Source of the DNA: G958295645 sp965242735
GTDB lineage: Bacteria; Gemmatimonadota; Gemmatimonadetes; Longimicrobiales; Gaopeijiaceae
Length of the DNA: 64,000 nucleotides
Reading direction: 5' to 3'
NCBI GenBank assembly: GCA_965242735.1
Contig: OZ251497.1
Coordinates: forward strand, 806,001 to 870,000
The notes under the pieces are model-generated. The model was not told where the DNA came from. It ran no database searches and was given only the letters and a program-made list of their open reading frames with translations. Shown here piece after piece: positions 41,676-49,980 of the stretch; positions within the stretch are counted from its first letter, which is position 1; every line of letters begins with the position of its first letter. A program made the translations under genes and the position numbers.

Positions 41676-42274
41676 GGGCGGGCGGCGGACCGGGGAGACG
41701 CGCGCGGGCCCGAACGCGGCGCCGCCTTGCTCCGGACGCGGCTGGCCGCGGACGGGCGGTCGGTGGCCGCAAGGGCGGGACCGGGCCGCCCGGCCAACAG
41801 ACCGTGGCAAAGGGCCGCCGCCACCCCGTCGGCCGCGTCGCTGGGCGAGGGCGGCGAGGCCAGGCGCAGGTGCTGCTGGACCATGTAGGCCACCTGCTCC
41901 TTGGTCGCGGCCCCCGTGCCCGCGACGGCGCGCTTGATCTGCGCCGGCGTGTACTCCGCCACCTCGACTCCGCCCATGGCCGCGGCCAGCATGACGACGC
42001 CGCGCGCGTGGCCCAGCGTCAGCGCGCTGCGGGCGTTCTTGTTCTGGAACACGTTCTCGACGGCCATCGCCGCGGGCGAGAATTCGGCGACCAGCTCGGC
42101 CACCGCCTCGTGGATCTCCAGGAGCCGCGCCGCGAGCGCCGAGCCCGGCGAGGTCCTCACCACCCCGCATTCCACCAAGCGGGCCCGTCCCCCGCCGGCC
42201 GAGCGGACGACCCCGAAGCCCGTGACGGCCGTGCCCGGGTCGATCCCCAGCACGAGGGGGGCGTCCGGGCTCAC
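41672..42274 (-). CDS. ruvC: Holliday junction resolvase RuvC
   Basis: 200 residues from GTG 42274. RNase-H fold: VLGIDPGTAVTGFGVV (first catalytic Asp), AVENVFQNKNARSALTLG (Glu), and SDAADGVAAALCH (last Asp pair region). RuvC cleaves Holliday junctions. The C-terminal ~30 residues are an Arg/Ser/Pro-rich tail beyond the normal end. GTG overlaps the yebC stop. Confidence 0.97.
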   Translation of the reverse strand: MSPDAPLVLGIDPGTAVTGFGVVRSAGGGRARLVECGVVRTSPGSALAARLLEIHEAVAELVAEFSPAAMAVENVFQNKNARSALTLGHARGVVMLAAAMGGVEVAEYTPAQIKRAVAGTGAATKEQVAYMVQQHLRLASPPSPSDAADGVAAALCHGLLAGRPGPALAATDRPSAASRVRSKAAPRSGPRASPRSAARP

Positions 42275-43017
42275 AGCGCCCGCGCCAGCAACTCCGCGTC
42301 CAATGCGGCGTTCGAGTGGACCTGCTGCACGTCGTCGTGCGCTTCGAGCAGGTCGAGCAGCTTGAGCAGCCGAAGCCCGTCCTTCTCCCCCACGGCGACC
42401 TCGCTGTTCGCGACCATGGTCATTTGCGACGAGGCGACCGGAATGCCGGCCGCCGCCAGGAGCCGCCCGACTTCGTGCAACTCCGCCGGACCGGTCGTCA
42501 CCACCAAGTCCTCGCCCGAGCCGCCGACGTCTTCCGCGCCCGCCTCGGCCGCCGCCTCGAACACGGCGTCCTCCTCGGCCCGGGCGCCGTCCACGAAGAT
42601 CAGGCCCTTGCGCGCGAACTGCCAAGCGACGGAGCCGGGCGCGCCCAGCTTCCCGCCGTGCTTGTCCAGCAGGTGGCGCACCTCGGCCACCGTGCGCTTC
42701 TGGTTGTCGGTCAGCGTCTCGACGTAGAGGGCCACGCCGCCGGGCCCGTAGCCCTCGTAGACCACTTCCTCGTAGGTGACGCCTTGGAGCTCGCCCGTGC
42801 CGCGCTTGACGGCCCGCTCGATGTTCTCGTGCGGCATGTTGGCGTTCTTGGCCGTGTCGACGGCCAGCCGCAACCGCGGGTTGCCCGCCGGGTCGCCGCC
42901 GCCCTCCCGCGCCGCGACCGTCAGTTCCCGGATGAGCTTCGTGAACATCTGGCCGCGCTTCTGGTCGTTGGCGGCCTTCTTGCGCTTGATCTGCGCCCAC
43001 TTGCTGTGTCCGGCCAA
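42271..43017 (-). CDS. YebC/PmpR family protein
   Basis: 248 residues from TTG 43017, where AGHSKWAQIKRKKAANDQKR begins; GGAGG lies 10 bases upstream of the TTG. Conserved GGGDPAGNPRLRLAVDTAKN and YEGYGPGGVALYVE confirm the family. YebC proteins were annotated as transcription regulators and more recently as translation factors that help at proline stretches. It leads the yebC-ruvC-ruvA-ruvB group. A TTG start is unusual for this family. Confidence 0.95.
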   Translation of the reverse strand: MAGHSKWAQIKRKKAANDQKRGQMFTKLIRELTVAAREGGGDPAGNPRLRLAVDTAKNANMPHENIERAVKRGTGELQGVTYEEVVYEGYGPGGVALYVETLTDNQKRTVAEVRHLLDKHGGKLGAPGSVAWQFARKGLIFVDGARAEEDAVFEAAAEAGAEDVGGSGEDLVVTTGPAELHEVGRLLAAAGIPVASSQMTMVANSEVAVGEKDGLRLLKLLDLLEAHDDVQQVHSNAALDAELLARAL

Positions 43018-43136
43018 CGGCTTGGCTCCTCCGGCGCGGGGTCCTCGGCCGGCTTCGGCCGGGCCGTCGGCGCCCCTGCGCAAGACCCAACGTTGGCGGG
43101 AGCGCGCGACGCCTGAATATACTTGGCTGTTGCCGC

Positions 43137-43150
43137 CGTATTATGATACG
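43137..43150. promoter_or_regulatory. AT-rich divergent promoter region with CGTAT/ATACG palindrome
   Basis: The gap between yebC (-) and the plug gene (+) has its only AT-rich patch at ~43115-43150. CGTAT (43137-43141) and ATACG (43146-43150) are inverted around TATG. TATTAT at 43139-43144 is a -10-like box for the plus strand; TATATT (minus strand, ~43122-43117) could serve yebC. No clear -35 boxes. Confidence 0.35.
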
Positions 43151-43167
43151 AAGGCGGGGCCCGGCGA

Positions 43168-43312
43168 CCGCGCAAGGGAAGACCGACGCGATCGACAGGG
43201 TCGCCGCCGCGGGCCAGATCCCCGCGGCCCGCGCAAGGGGAGCCACGAGGCCGCCGCCGGGAATGCGCCCGAGCATGCGCCGCCGCGGCCCGCGCCAAGG
43301 AGAGTCACGAGC
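43168..43312 (+). repeat. 61-bp tandem repeat, three copies, just upstream of the plug gene
   Basis: The word CCGCGCAAGGG and its variants begin at 43168, 43229 and 43290 (CCGCGCCAAGG), a constant 61-bp pitch. The second and third units also share CGCGGCCCGCGC before it and a CACGAG word after it. The last unit ends 4 bases before the ATG at 43317, so its GGAGAG may act as the ribosome-binding site. Confidence 0.8.
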
Positions 43313-43316
43313 CCGC

Positions 43317-44750
43317 ATGAAGACGTTGCCCGCATTGAAGACGCGCCGAGCGCTCGCCGAAGCGGCCCGGGCCTGTCCGCTGGCCGGGAAGGGCGCGGCC
43401 GCCGGGCTGCTCTTCGTGGGCTTGCTGGCGGGAAGCGCGCAGTTGTCGGCTGCGCTCGCGGCCCAGGAGGAGGCGTTGCCGACGGGGGCGGTCGTGGGGA
43501 TGGTCTACGACAGCACGGCCGGCGGGCCCTTGGCCGGGGCGACGATCGCGCTGATGGGAACGGCGGCGATCGGAGAGTCCGGCGAGGACGGACAGTTCAG
43601 GTTGGACGGCGTGCCGGCGGGCGAGTACGACTTGGCGTTCTTCCATCCGCGGTTGGGCGCGCTCGGCATCAGCGGCGCGCCGAGGCGCGTGGCGATCCCG
43701 GCGGGGGGGACGGCGGACGCGTACTTGGCGGTGCCCTCCCGCGAGACGATCATCGCCGCGTGGTGCTCGGTGGAGCCCGGCGCCGGGCCAGTGTCGTTGG
43801 GCGGCGTGGTCACGGACGCGCTGACGGGCGTGCCTTTGCCGAGGGCCGTGGTCAGGGTCCATGGCGCCCGCCAAGGCGCCCTGAGGAGGAGGCCGGTTCT
43901 GGCCGAAGCCCGCACGGAGAACAACGGCGAGTACCTGTTCTGCAACCTGCCGGCCGACGCGGCGGCCGTCGTGCAGGTGGAGTTCGGCGCCACGACGAAC
44001 TTGCCGGCGCCGGTGGGGCAGGCGGGACCGCAGGCGTTGGACTTGTCGATCACCATCTCCGAGCCCGTCACCATCACGGGGTCGGTGGTGGACTACGGCT
44101 CGCAAGCGCCGCTGGTGGGAGCCCGCGTGCAGCTGCTCGGCACGGAGTTCTCCACATTGACGGACTCCGCCGGGCGGTTCGGGTTCGCGAGCGTGCCGCC
44201 CGGCCGCCAGACCATCGAGACCGGCCAGCTGGGCTACGCGACCCGGGTCGACTCGCTGACCGTCTTCAGCAACGAAGCGCTCGGACTGGAGATTGTGCTC
44301 TCGACCGAGGCCATCGCCCTCGATCCCATCGTCGTCACGGGACGCCGCAACGACCGGCACGTCTTCACGACGACGGGCACCCGCTTCGTCGGCCTGACGG
44401 AAGTTCAGATGGATTCCATCGCGCCGCGCGTCGTGGACTTCGCCGGGCTGGTCCGGCAGGTGCGCCAGCCCGGCATCTCGATCCGCGAGACGTTCATGCC
44501 CAACGCCTTCGGGCAGATGCAGATGGGCATGTGCATCGAGATGACCCGGCGCCGCTCGGCGGGCGCGCCCAACACCTGCAACATGGTGGAAGTGCGCGTC
44601 AACGAGAGCATCGTCCCCGAGCCCGCGTTCTTCCTGCAGGAACTGAATCCACGGGACGTGCGCCGCGTCCAGTTCATTTCGCCGATGGACGCCAGCCTGC
44701 TCTACGGCGAGCGCGCGGCCAACGGGGTTCTGCTGATCCACACGCGGTAG
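43317..44750 (+). CDS. Carboxypeptidase-regulatory-like domains plus TonB plug, without a beta-barrel
   Basis: 477 residues. A signal peptide (AAAGLLFVGLLAGSAQLSAALA) precedes two or three Ig-like carboxypeptidase-regulatory domains (VVGMVYDSTAGGPLAGATIAL; GGVVTDALTGVPLPRAVVRV; ITGSVVDYGSQAPLVGARVQL). The C-terminal ~110 residues look like a TonB-receptor plug: LDPIVVTGRRND and the closing LYGERAANGVLLIHT match the end of SusC-type plugs. The protein then stops, with no 22-strand barrel. It may be a periplasmic or surface partner of a barrel encoded elsewhere, a plug delivered in trans, or a truncated receptor. Confidence 0.8.
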   Translation: MKTLPALKTRRALAEAARACPLAGKGAAAGLLFVGLLAGSAQLSAALAAQEEALPTGAVVGMVYDSTAGGPLAGATIALMGTAAIGESGEDGQFRLDGVPAGEYDLAFFHPRLGALGISGAPRRVAIPAGGTADAYLAVPSRETIIAAWCSVEPGAGPVSLGGVVTDALTGVPLPRAVVRVHGARQGALRRRPVLAEARTENNGEYLFCNLPADAAAVVQVEFGATTNLPAPVGQAGPQALDLSITISEPVTITGSVVDYGSQAPLVGARVQLLGTEFSTLTDSAGRFGFASVPPGRQTIETGQLGYATRVDSLTVFSNEALGLEIVLSTEAIALDPIVVTGRRNDRHVFTTTGTRFVGLTEVQMDSIAPRVVDFAGLVRQVRQPGISIRETFMPNAFGQMQMGMCIEMTRRRSAGAPNTCNMVEVRVNESIVPEPAFFLQELNPRDVRRVQFISPMDASLLYGERAANGVLLIHTR

Positions 44751-44787
44751 GCGAGGGGGCCGGGGCGCGGCGCGGTCCCGGCTCGCC
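44750..44787. terminator. GC-rich hairpin between convergent genes (possible terminator)
   Basis: GGCGAG (44750-44755) with GGCCGGG (44758-44764) can pair with CCCGG and CTCGCC (44777-44787). The hairpin lies between the convergent plug and EF-G-like genes. It has no T-run, so an intrinsic-terminator role is only tentative. Confidence 0.3.
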
Positions 44788-44858
44788 CATGCTCGGCGGG
44801 CGCGGTGCGGTCCGTCGCGCCGCGCGGGGCCGGTCCGCCGGGCGCGGGCCCGGTCCGG

Positions 44859-46949
44859 TCAGCCGCCGTTCGCCTCGGTTGCCGCCTTGATCTTCTGCGC
44901 GCGCGCCGGCGGGACGACGTCGTAGCCGAGGAACTCGCGGCGATGGTGCCCCCGGCCCTGGGTGATCGAGCGCAGCGCCGAGGCGTACTTGTAGAGTTCC
45001 GCCTGGGCGACTTCCGCCTTGATCGTCGTGCGGCCGCTGGCGGGCTCCATGCCCAGGACCTTGGCCGACCGCCCGTTCAGATCGCCCATGATGTCGCCCA
45101 CGTACTCGTCGGGCGCCGTCACCGACAGCTCGACGATGGGCTCGAGCAGCACGGGGCGCGCCTTCTCGGCCACGTTCCTGAAGGCCGTGGAGCCCGCCAC
45201 CTTGAAGGCGATGTCCGACGAGTCCACCGAATGGTAGGACCCGTCGTAGCACTCGGCCGAGAAGTCCACCAACGGATAGCCCGCCACGACGCCCTTCGTG
45301 GCCGCCTCCTGAATCCCCTTGTCCACGGAAGGCACGTACTTGGTCGGGATCACGCCGCCCTTGATCGAGTTGACGAACTCGTACCCTTCGCCTCGTCCCC
45401 GAGGGCGCAGCCGCACCCAGCAGTCGCCGAACTGCCCGCGGCCGCCGGTCTGCTTCTTGAAGCGTCCCTGGCCCTCCGCCTGGGCCGTGATCGTTTCGCG
45501 GTAGGCGATCCTCGGCCGCTCCGTCTCCACGCTCACGCCGTACTTGCGCTTCATGCGCTCGAACGCCACGTCGAGGTGCAGCTCGCCCAGCCCGCGCGCG
45601 ATGGTCTGGCGCAGCTCCGGATTGAACTCCGCGACGAACGTCGGGTCCTCCTCGTGGAGCCGGTTGAGCGCCTCGCCCAGCTTGTCCTCGTCGGCGCGCG
45701 CCGCGCCGCGCACCGCCACCGAGATGTCGGGCCGGGGGAACTTCACGCCGGGCAGCGTCACCGGGCGCGCCGGGGCGGACAGCGTGTCGTTGGTGCGGGT
45801 GGACTTGAGCTTGGCCACGACGCCGATGTCGCCCGCGTGCAGCGCGTCCACGTCCATGCGCTCCTTCGCCAGGGGCACGGCCAAGTGGTTGAGCCGCTCG
45901 CTCGCGCTCCGTCCCGCGTTGCGAAGCTCCGTCCCGTTGGCCACCATCCCCGAGAACACCCGGAAGACCGACAGCTCTCCCACGTGCGGCTCGGCGGTCG
46001 TCTTGAAGACGAGGACGCTGGCCGTCTCGTCGTCCGCGGGGCGCAGCAGGCTCGTCTCGCCGTCCTCCGCGGTGGCCTCCACCCCGTCCGACTGCCCTGG
46101 ATGAGGCGCCAGGCCGACGATTCTGCCCAGCAGCTCGCGGACGCCCGCTCCCTGTTCTCCCGATCCGCAGAGCACGGGCACGACCTCGCCGCGCGCCACC
46201 GCCGCGGCCAGCACGCCGACGACTTCCGCGGGCGCGATGTCCTCGCCTTCCAGATAGCGCTCCATGAAGTCCTCGTCGGTCGTTGCGATCGTTTCCATCA
46301 GCTCCGTCGTCGCGTCCTCGACCTCCTGCGCCATGTCGGCCGGCACGTCCGCCTCCTCGTGCTCGCCGTTCGCCGCCCCGGCCTTGGCCAAGTGCGCCTT
46401 GCCGTCCAGCAGGTCCACCAGTCCGCGAAAGTCGTCGCCCGCTCCTACCGGCAGCTGCACCGGCAGGGCCTCCGCCCCCAAGACCTCCTTGAGCTCGCGG
46501 CACGCCTTGTCGAAGTCCGCGTGCTTCTTGTCCATCATGGAGACGAAGACGATGCGCGGCAGGCCGCGTCGCTCGCAGAGCTCCCACACCATCTCGGTGC
46601 CGACTTCCACGCCGGACGTTCCCGCCACCACGACCGCCGCCGCGTCCGCCGCCCGGACCGCCGCCGCCGCCTCGCCCGCGAAGTCCATGTAGCCCGGCGT
46701 GTCCAGGAAGTTCACCTTGGTCTCTTCCCAGACGGCATGGGCGACCGCCAGCTGCATGGACATGCCGTGCGCCGCTTCCTCGGGCGTCGTCATCGTCAGC
46801 GCGCTGCCGTCCTCGACCCGGCCTCTTCGGGCGGACGACCCCGCCGCGAAGCACGCGGCGTCGATCAGCGTCGTCTTGCCGGACCCGCCGTGCCCCAGCA
46901 CCACCACGTTGCGAATCTGCTCCGTCTTGAACGACTTGGCCGCAGCCAT
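44859..46949 (-). CDS. Elongation factor G-like GTPase (EF-G paralogue)
   Basis: 696 residues from ATG 46949 with AGGAGA six bases upstream. Full EF-G domain order: G domain, domain II (VGELSVFRVFSGMVANG), domains III-V (GLGELHLDVAFERMKRK; GRGQFGDCWVRLRPRG; AELYKYASALRSITQGRG). The P-loop is GHGGSGKTTL instead of the canonical AHIDAGKTT; DTPGYMDF is kept. The NKxD motif is replaced by SMMD (VSMMDKKHADFD), and the switch-1 RGITI is HGMSM. These changes mark a divergent paralogue rather than the main FusA. Role in translation is uncertain (stress or recycling variants are known). Confidence 0.9.
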   Translation of the reverse strand: MAAAKSFKTEQIRNVVVLGHGGSGKTTLIDAACFAAGSSARRGRVEDGSALTMTTPEEAAHGMSMQLAVAHAVWEETKVNFLDTPGYMDFAGEAAAAVRAADAAAVVVAGTSGVEVGTEMVWELCERRGLPRIVFVSMMDKKHADFDKACRELKEVLGAEALPVQLPVGAGDDFRGLVDLLDGKAHLAKAGAANGEHEEADVPADMAQEVEDATTELMETIATTDEDFMERYLEGEDIAPAEVVGVLAAAVARGEVVPVLCGSGEQGAGVRELLGRIVGLAPHPGQSDGVEATAEDGETSLLRPADDETASVLVFKTTAEPHVGELSVFRVFSGMVANGTELRNAGRSASERLNHLAVPLAKERMDVDALHAGDIGVVAKLKSTRTNDTLSAPARPVTLPGVKFPRPDISVAVRGAARADEDKLGEALNRLHEEDPTFVAEFNPELRQTIARGLGELHLDVAFERMKRKYGVSVETERPRIAYRETITAQAEGQGRFKKQTGGRGQFGDCWVRLRPRGRGEGYEFVNSIKGGVIPTKYVPSVDKGIQEAATKGVVAGYPLVDFSAECYDGSYHSVDSSDIAFKVAGSTAFRNVAEKARPVLLEPIVELSVTAPDEYVGDIMGDLNGRSAKVLGMEPASGRTTIKAEVAQAELYKYASALRSITQGRGHHRREFLGYDVVPPARAQKIKAATEANGG

Positions 46950-47206
46950 GAAATCTCCTTGAGAGTGAGCGAGCGTCCCGGGGACCTGCCGGACTCGGGC
47001 GGCCCCTCGATGTCCCAACGTGGGGACCGGGGCGCGCATTCTACGCGCGCAAGAAGACCGGGAGCAAGGGGGCCGGGGGCTCGGGCTTGACGGGTGGCGC
47101 GCCGGGCCCGAAGGTTCCTTGCGCAGGCGGACGATCTGGGCGCGGAAGCACGCGCGGCAGATCTCCCATGCGTGCGCAGGCACGATTCTCTCGGAGGACC
47201 GCGGAC

Positions 47207-48988
47207 ATGCCCATCGACGAGCGGCGGTTCTGGCGGCAAGTCCGGCTTGGCGAGGATTCCGAGCTTGAATTCAAGAACGTTTCTGTGAAGGGGGGCCGCG
47301 TTCCCTCGTCGATGCGCGACGCCATTGCCGACGAGCTGGCGGCGTTCGCGAACTCGGCGGGCGGCCGCTTGGTGTTCGGGGTCACCGACCGGCGCGAGGC
47401 GAAGCCGCTGTCCCCTGACGAGCTGGACGCGGTGGATCGCTTCGTGACCGAGCTCTGCCACGACAGCGTCAAGCCGCCTCTCGACATCGGCCTGCATCGC
47501 GTTGCGGCGCCGGACGAGCCCGGCCTGGGCGTGCTGGTCGTGGACGTCGCGCAGGGCAAGACGGTGCACCAATCGCCGGGGGGATGCTATCGTCGCCGCG
47601 GAAGCAGCAAGCGTCTCATGGATCCGGCGGGAATCCGGCGGCTGTCCCAGTTGCGCGGCCAGTCGGACGCGGAATCCACCGACATGCAGGTTGTTGCGGA
47701 GACGGCCGTGGGCAGTCTCGACCCGGAGCTGTGGAGGCGCTACGCCAGTTCGCGCGCAGGCGACCTGCCCGAGACGGCGTTGAGCAAGCTGAAGTTCGCC
47801 AAGGAGGACGCCGCCGGCGTGCTGCGCGCAACCGTGGGGGGTGTGCTGCTGGGCAGCCGCGACCCTCGCGAGTGGCTTCCGAACGCGTTCATTCAGGCCG
47901 TCTGCTACCGCGGCGACCGCATGGACGGCAACCAGCAGCTGGACGCCATGGACATTACGGGACCGCTGGATCAGCAGATCCGCGACGCGGTGCGCTTCGT
48001 CGCGCGCAACCGCCGCGTGGCCGCCCGCAAGGAGCCGGCGCGGCGCGACGTGCCCCAATACAGCGAGCGCGCCGTCTTCGAGGCCGTGGTCAACGCCGTG
48101 GTCCACCGCGACTATGCCGTTTCCGGTTCCAAGATACGTTTGTTCATGTTCGACGACCGGCTGGAACTTCACTCCCCCGGCGGGCTCGGCAATTCCATGA
48201 CGGTGGAGGACTTGCGCATCAGCCAGTTCACGCGCAACGAGCTTCTGGCGTCTCGGCTCGGCCAATGTCCCGTGGGCGAGGTCGCGGGGGCCGGCGGGCG
48301 GCAATACTTCATCGAGCGCAGAGGCGAGGGAATCGGCGTGATCGAGGACGAGACGTTCGCGCTGGCCGGGCGCAAGCCCGTCTTCGAACTCGTCGGCGAG
48401 CACGAGCTGATGCTGATGCTTCCGGCGGCGCGCCGGCCCGTGCCGGAAGGCGTCGCGGCCCGGGTGGCGGTCGTCCACGCCGACACGGGCAAGCCGGTCC
48501 GCGATGTCCATGTTCTCTGGGTCTACCCCAACAAGACCTGTCTCGAGGCGCGTACGGACGCCTTCGGCCACGCCGACGTGGAACTCTACGCCAACTTGCC
48601 CATGACCGTGCTGTGCGCGGCGCCCGGGTTCGCCGCCGATGTTGTGCCGGACTATGAGCCGGGCGAAGACGCCGCCGGCGTCCTGGAGGTGCGAATGCGT
48701 CCCGTTGCGGACGGAGGCTCTGCGATCATCGCGAACCGAACGGGCCGCGCGCCCGGCATCCGCGGCAGGCTGAATCCCATTCGCGACACGCTCGACCGCC
48801 TCTACGTGTACGCCGACAACGTCGCCGTCAACGACGGGGCCGCGCAGCCCGTCGTCTTCCATCTCGACGAGCCGCTCAAGCTGACCGACGCCCTGGGGAA
48901 CACGGCCACCGTCTGGTTCCGCGAGGTGATCGGCGCGTCCAGCGTGTTCGACTACGAGGCCGCCGTCGAGGCGGAGCTGCTCCGTTGA
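47207..48988 (+). CDS. AlbA_2/Schlafen-like DNA-binding protein with GHKL-type domain and C-terminal beta domain
   Basis: 593 residues from ATG 47207 with GGAGG 10 bases upstream. The N-terminus carries the AlbA_2 pattern (GEDSELEFKNVSVKGG; ELAAFANSAGGRLVFGVTD). The centre has the ATP-binding HATPase_c_4-type region (ERAVFEAVVNAVVHRDYA; DRLELHSPGGL). The last ~160 residues add a carboxypeptidase-regulatory-like beta domain (VAVVHADTGKPVRDVHVLWV; TDAFGHADVELYANLPMTV) and a further unknown segment. Such proteins are thought to be transcription regulators or conflict factors. It overlaps the following lipoprotein frame by TTGA. Confidence 0.8.
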   Translation: MPIDERRFWRQVRLGEDSELEFKNVSVKGGRVPSSMRDAIADELAAFANSAGGRLVFGVTDRREAKPLSPDELDAVDRFVTELCHDSVKPPLDIGLHRVAAPDEPGLGVLVVDVAQGKTVHQSPGGCYRRRGSSKRLMDPAGIRRLSQLRGQSDAESTDMQVVAETAVGSLDPELWRRYASSRAGDLPETALSKLKFAKEDAAGVLRATVGGVLLGSRDPREWLPNAFIQAVCYRGDRMDGNQQLDAMDITGPLDQQIRDAVRFVARNRRVAARKEPARRDVPQYSERAVFEAVVNAVVHRDYAVSGSKIRLFMFDDRLELHSPGGLGNSMTVEDLRISQFTRNELLASRLGQCPVGEVAGAGGRQYFIERRGEGIGVIEDETFALAGRKPVFELVGEHELMLMLPAARRPVPEGVAARVAVVHADTGKPVRDVHVLWVYPNKTCLEARTDAFGHADVELYANLPMTVLCAAPGFAADVVPDYEPGEDAAGVLEVRMRPVADGGSAIIANRTGRAPGIRGRLNPIRDTLDRLYVYADNVAVNDGAAQPVVFHLDEPLKLTDALGNTATVWFREVIGASSVFDYEAAVEAELLR

Positions 48989-49980
48989 GCGTTTGGCCGC
49001 CTGACGTGCGCAAGGCGCCGGAGTGCGCCGCCGTCGCGGCAGCGGTCCACGGGCTTGTCCGCGCCGGCCTTCATGCGCGCCCGGACAGACCCCGGCGACC
49101 GACTCGACTCGCCCGGGCGCCGCGTCGCCGAAGCAGGCGGGCGCGCTGGGCGGTGGTCGCGGCGTCCCTTCTCGCCGCCTGCGGCGATTCCGGCACGGGA
49201 CCGCCGGCCAACAACGCGCCCGAACGGCTCGGATCGATACCCGATCAAGCCCTGAAGCTGGACGGCGCCGCGGCGACGCTGGACGTGTCGGGCAACTTCT
49301 CCGACCCGGACGGCGACGCGCTGACGTACGCCGCGCGGTCGAGCGACGACGCTGTGGCGGCGGCGAGCGTCTCCGGCTCCGTGGTCACCGTGGCGCCTGT
49401 CGCTCCGGGGACCGCCACGATCTCGGTGTCGGCCCGGGACCCGGGCGGCTTGTCGTCGGAGCCCTTGAGCTTTGCGGCGACGGTGACGATCGGCCCGGAC
49501 TTGGCGGTGAGCGTGTCGCGGGACAGCGTCGTGGTTGCGCCGGGCGGCAGCTTCCGGTTCTCCATGACGATCTGGAACGGGGGAGACGCGGACGCCGCCG
49601 CGACGCGCCTGCGGGCGTTCGAGTCGGCCGACGCCGTCATCACGACCTCGGACGACGAGATCGGCGAGCCCGCGGACGTGCCGGCTCTTGCCCGAGGCGA
49701 ATTCGCGCGGGCGAGCGTCGACGTCACGGTCGAGCGGTCGGCGACGGCGGGAACCGTCCTCCATCTGGGCGGGTGCGCTGACGCGGTGGAGGGCGAGTTC
49801 TACACCGCCAACAACTGCTCGAGCGCCTTGACGATCTTCGTTCGCGCCGCGGGCCGCGACGCCGCGCTGGCGGCAACCCGGTCCCGCGCCGCAGGGCCCG
49901 ACTCGCCGGCCGGCCGCGTCTTGCGGATCGACCGCTCTCGCTTCTTCGTCGCCAGGCAAGCGACCAATGAACGACTATGA
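48985..49980 (+). CDS. Ig/cadherin-like lipoprotein
   Basis: Up to 331 residues from TTG 48985; the real start is uncertain because the lipobox AASLLAACG lies ~65 residues in, after an Arg-rich stretch. The mature part begins GDSGTGPP, then a putative Ig/cadherin-like domain: APERLGSIPDQALKLDG, VSGNFSDPDGDALTYAARS, and a second CARDB-like domain (LAVSVSRDSVVVAPGGSF). Such domains are common on surface-displayed proteins. It is coupled to the LRR-protease gene by ATGA, so both probably form a surface module. Confidence 0.7.
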   Translation: MSVWPPDVRKAPECAAVAAAVHGLVRAGLHARPDRPRRPTRLARAPRRRSRRARWAVVAASLLAACGDSGTGPPANNAPERLGSIPDQALKLDGAAATLDVSGNFSDPDGDALTYAARSSDDAVAAASVSGSVVTVAPVAPGTATISVSARDPGGLSSEPLSFAATVTIGPDLAVSVSRDSVVVAPGGSFRFSMTIWNGGDADAAATRLRAFESADAVITTSDDEIGEPADVPALARGEFARASVDVTVERSATAGTVLHLGGCADAVEGEFYTANNCSSALTIFVRAAGRDAALAATRSRAAGPDSPAGRVLRIDRSRFFVARQATNERL

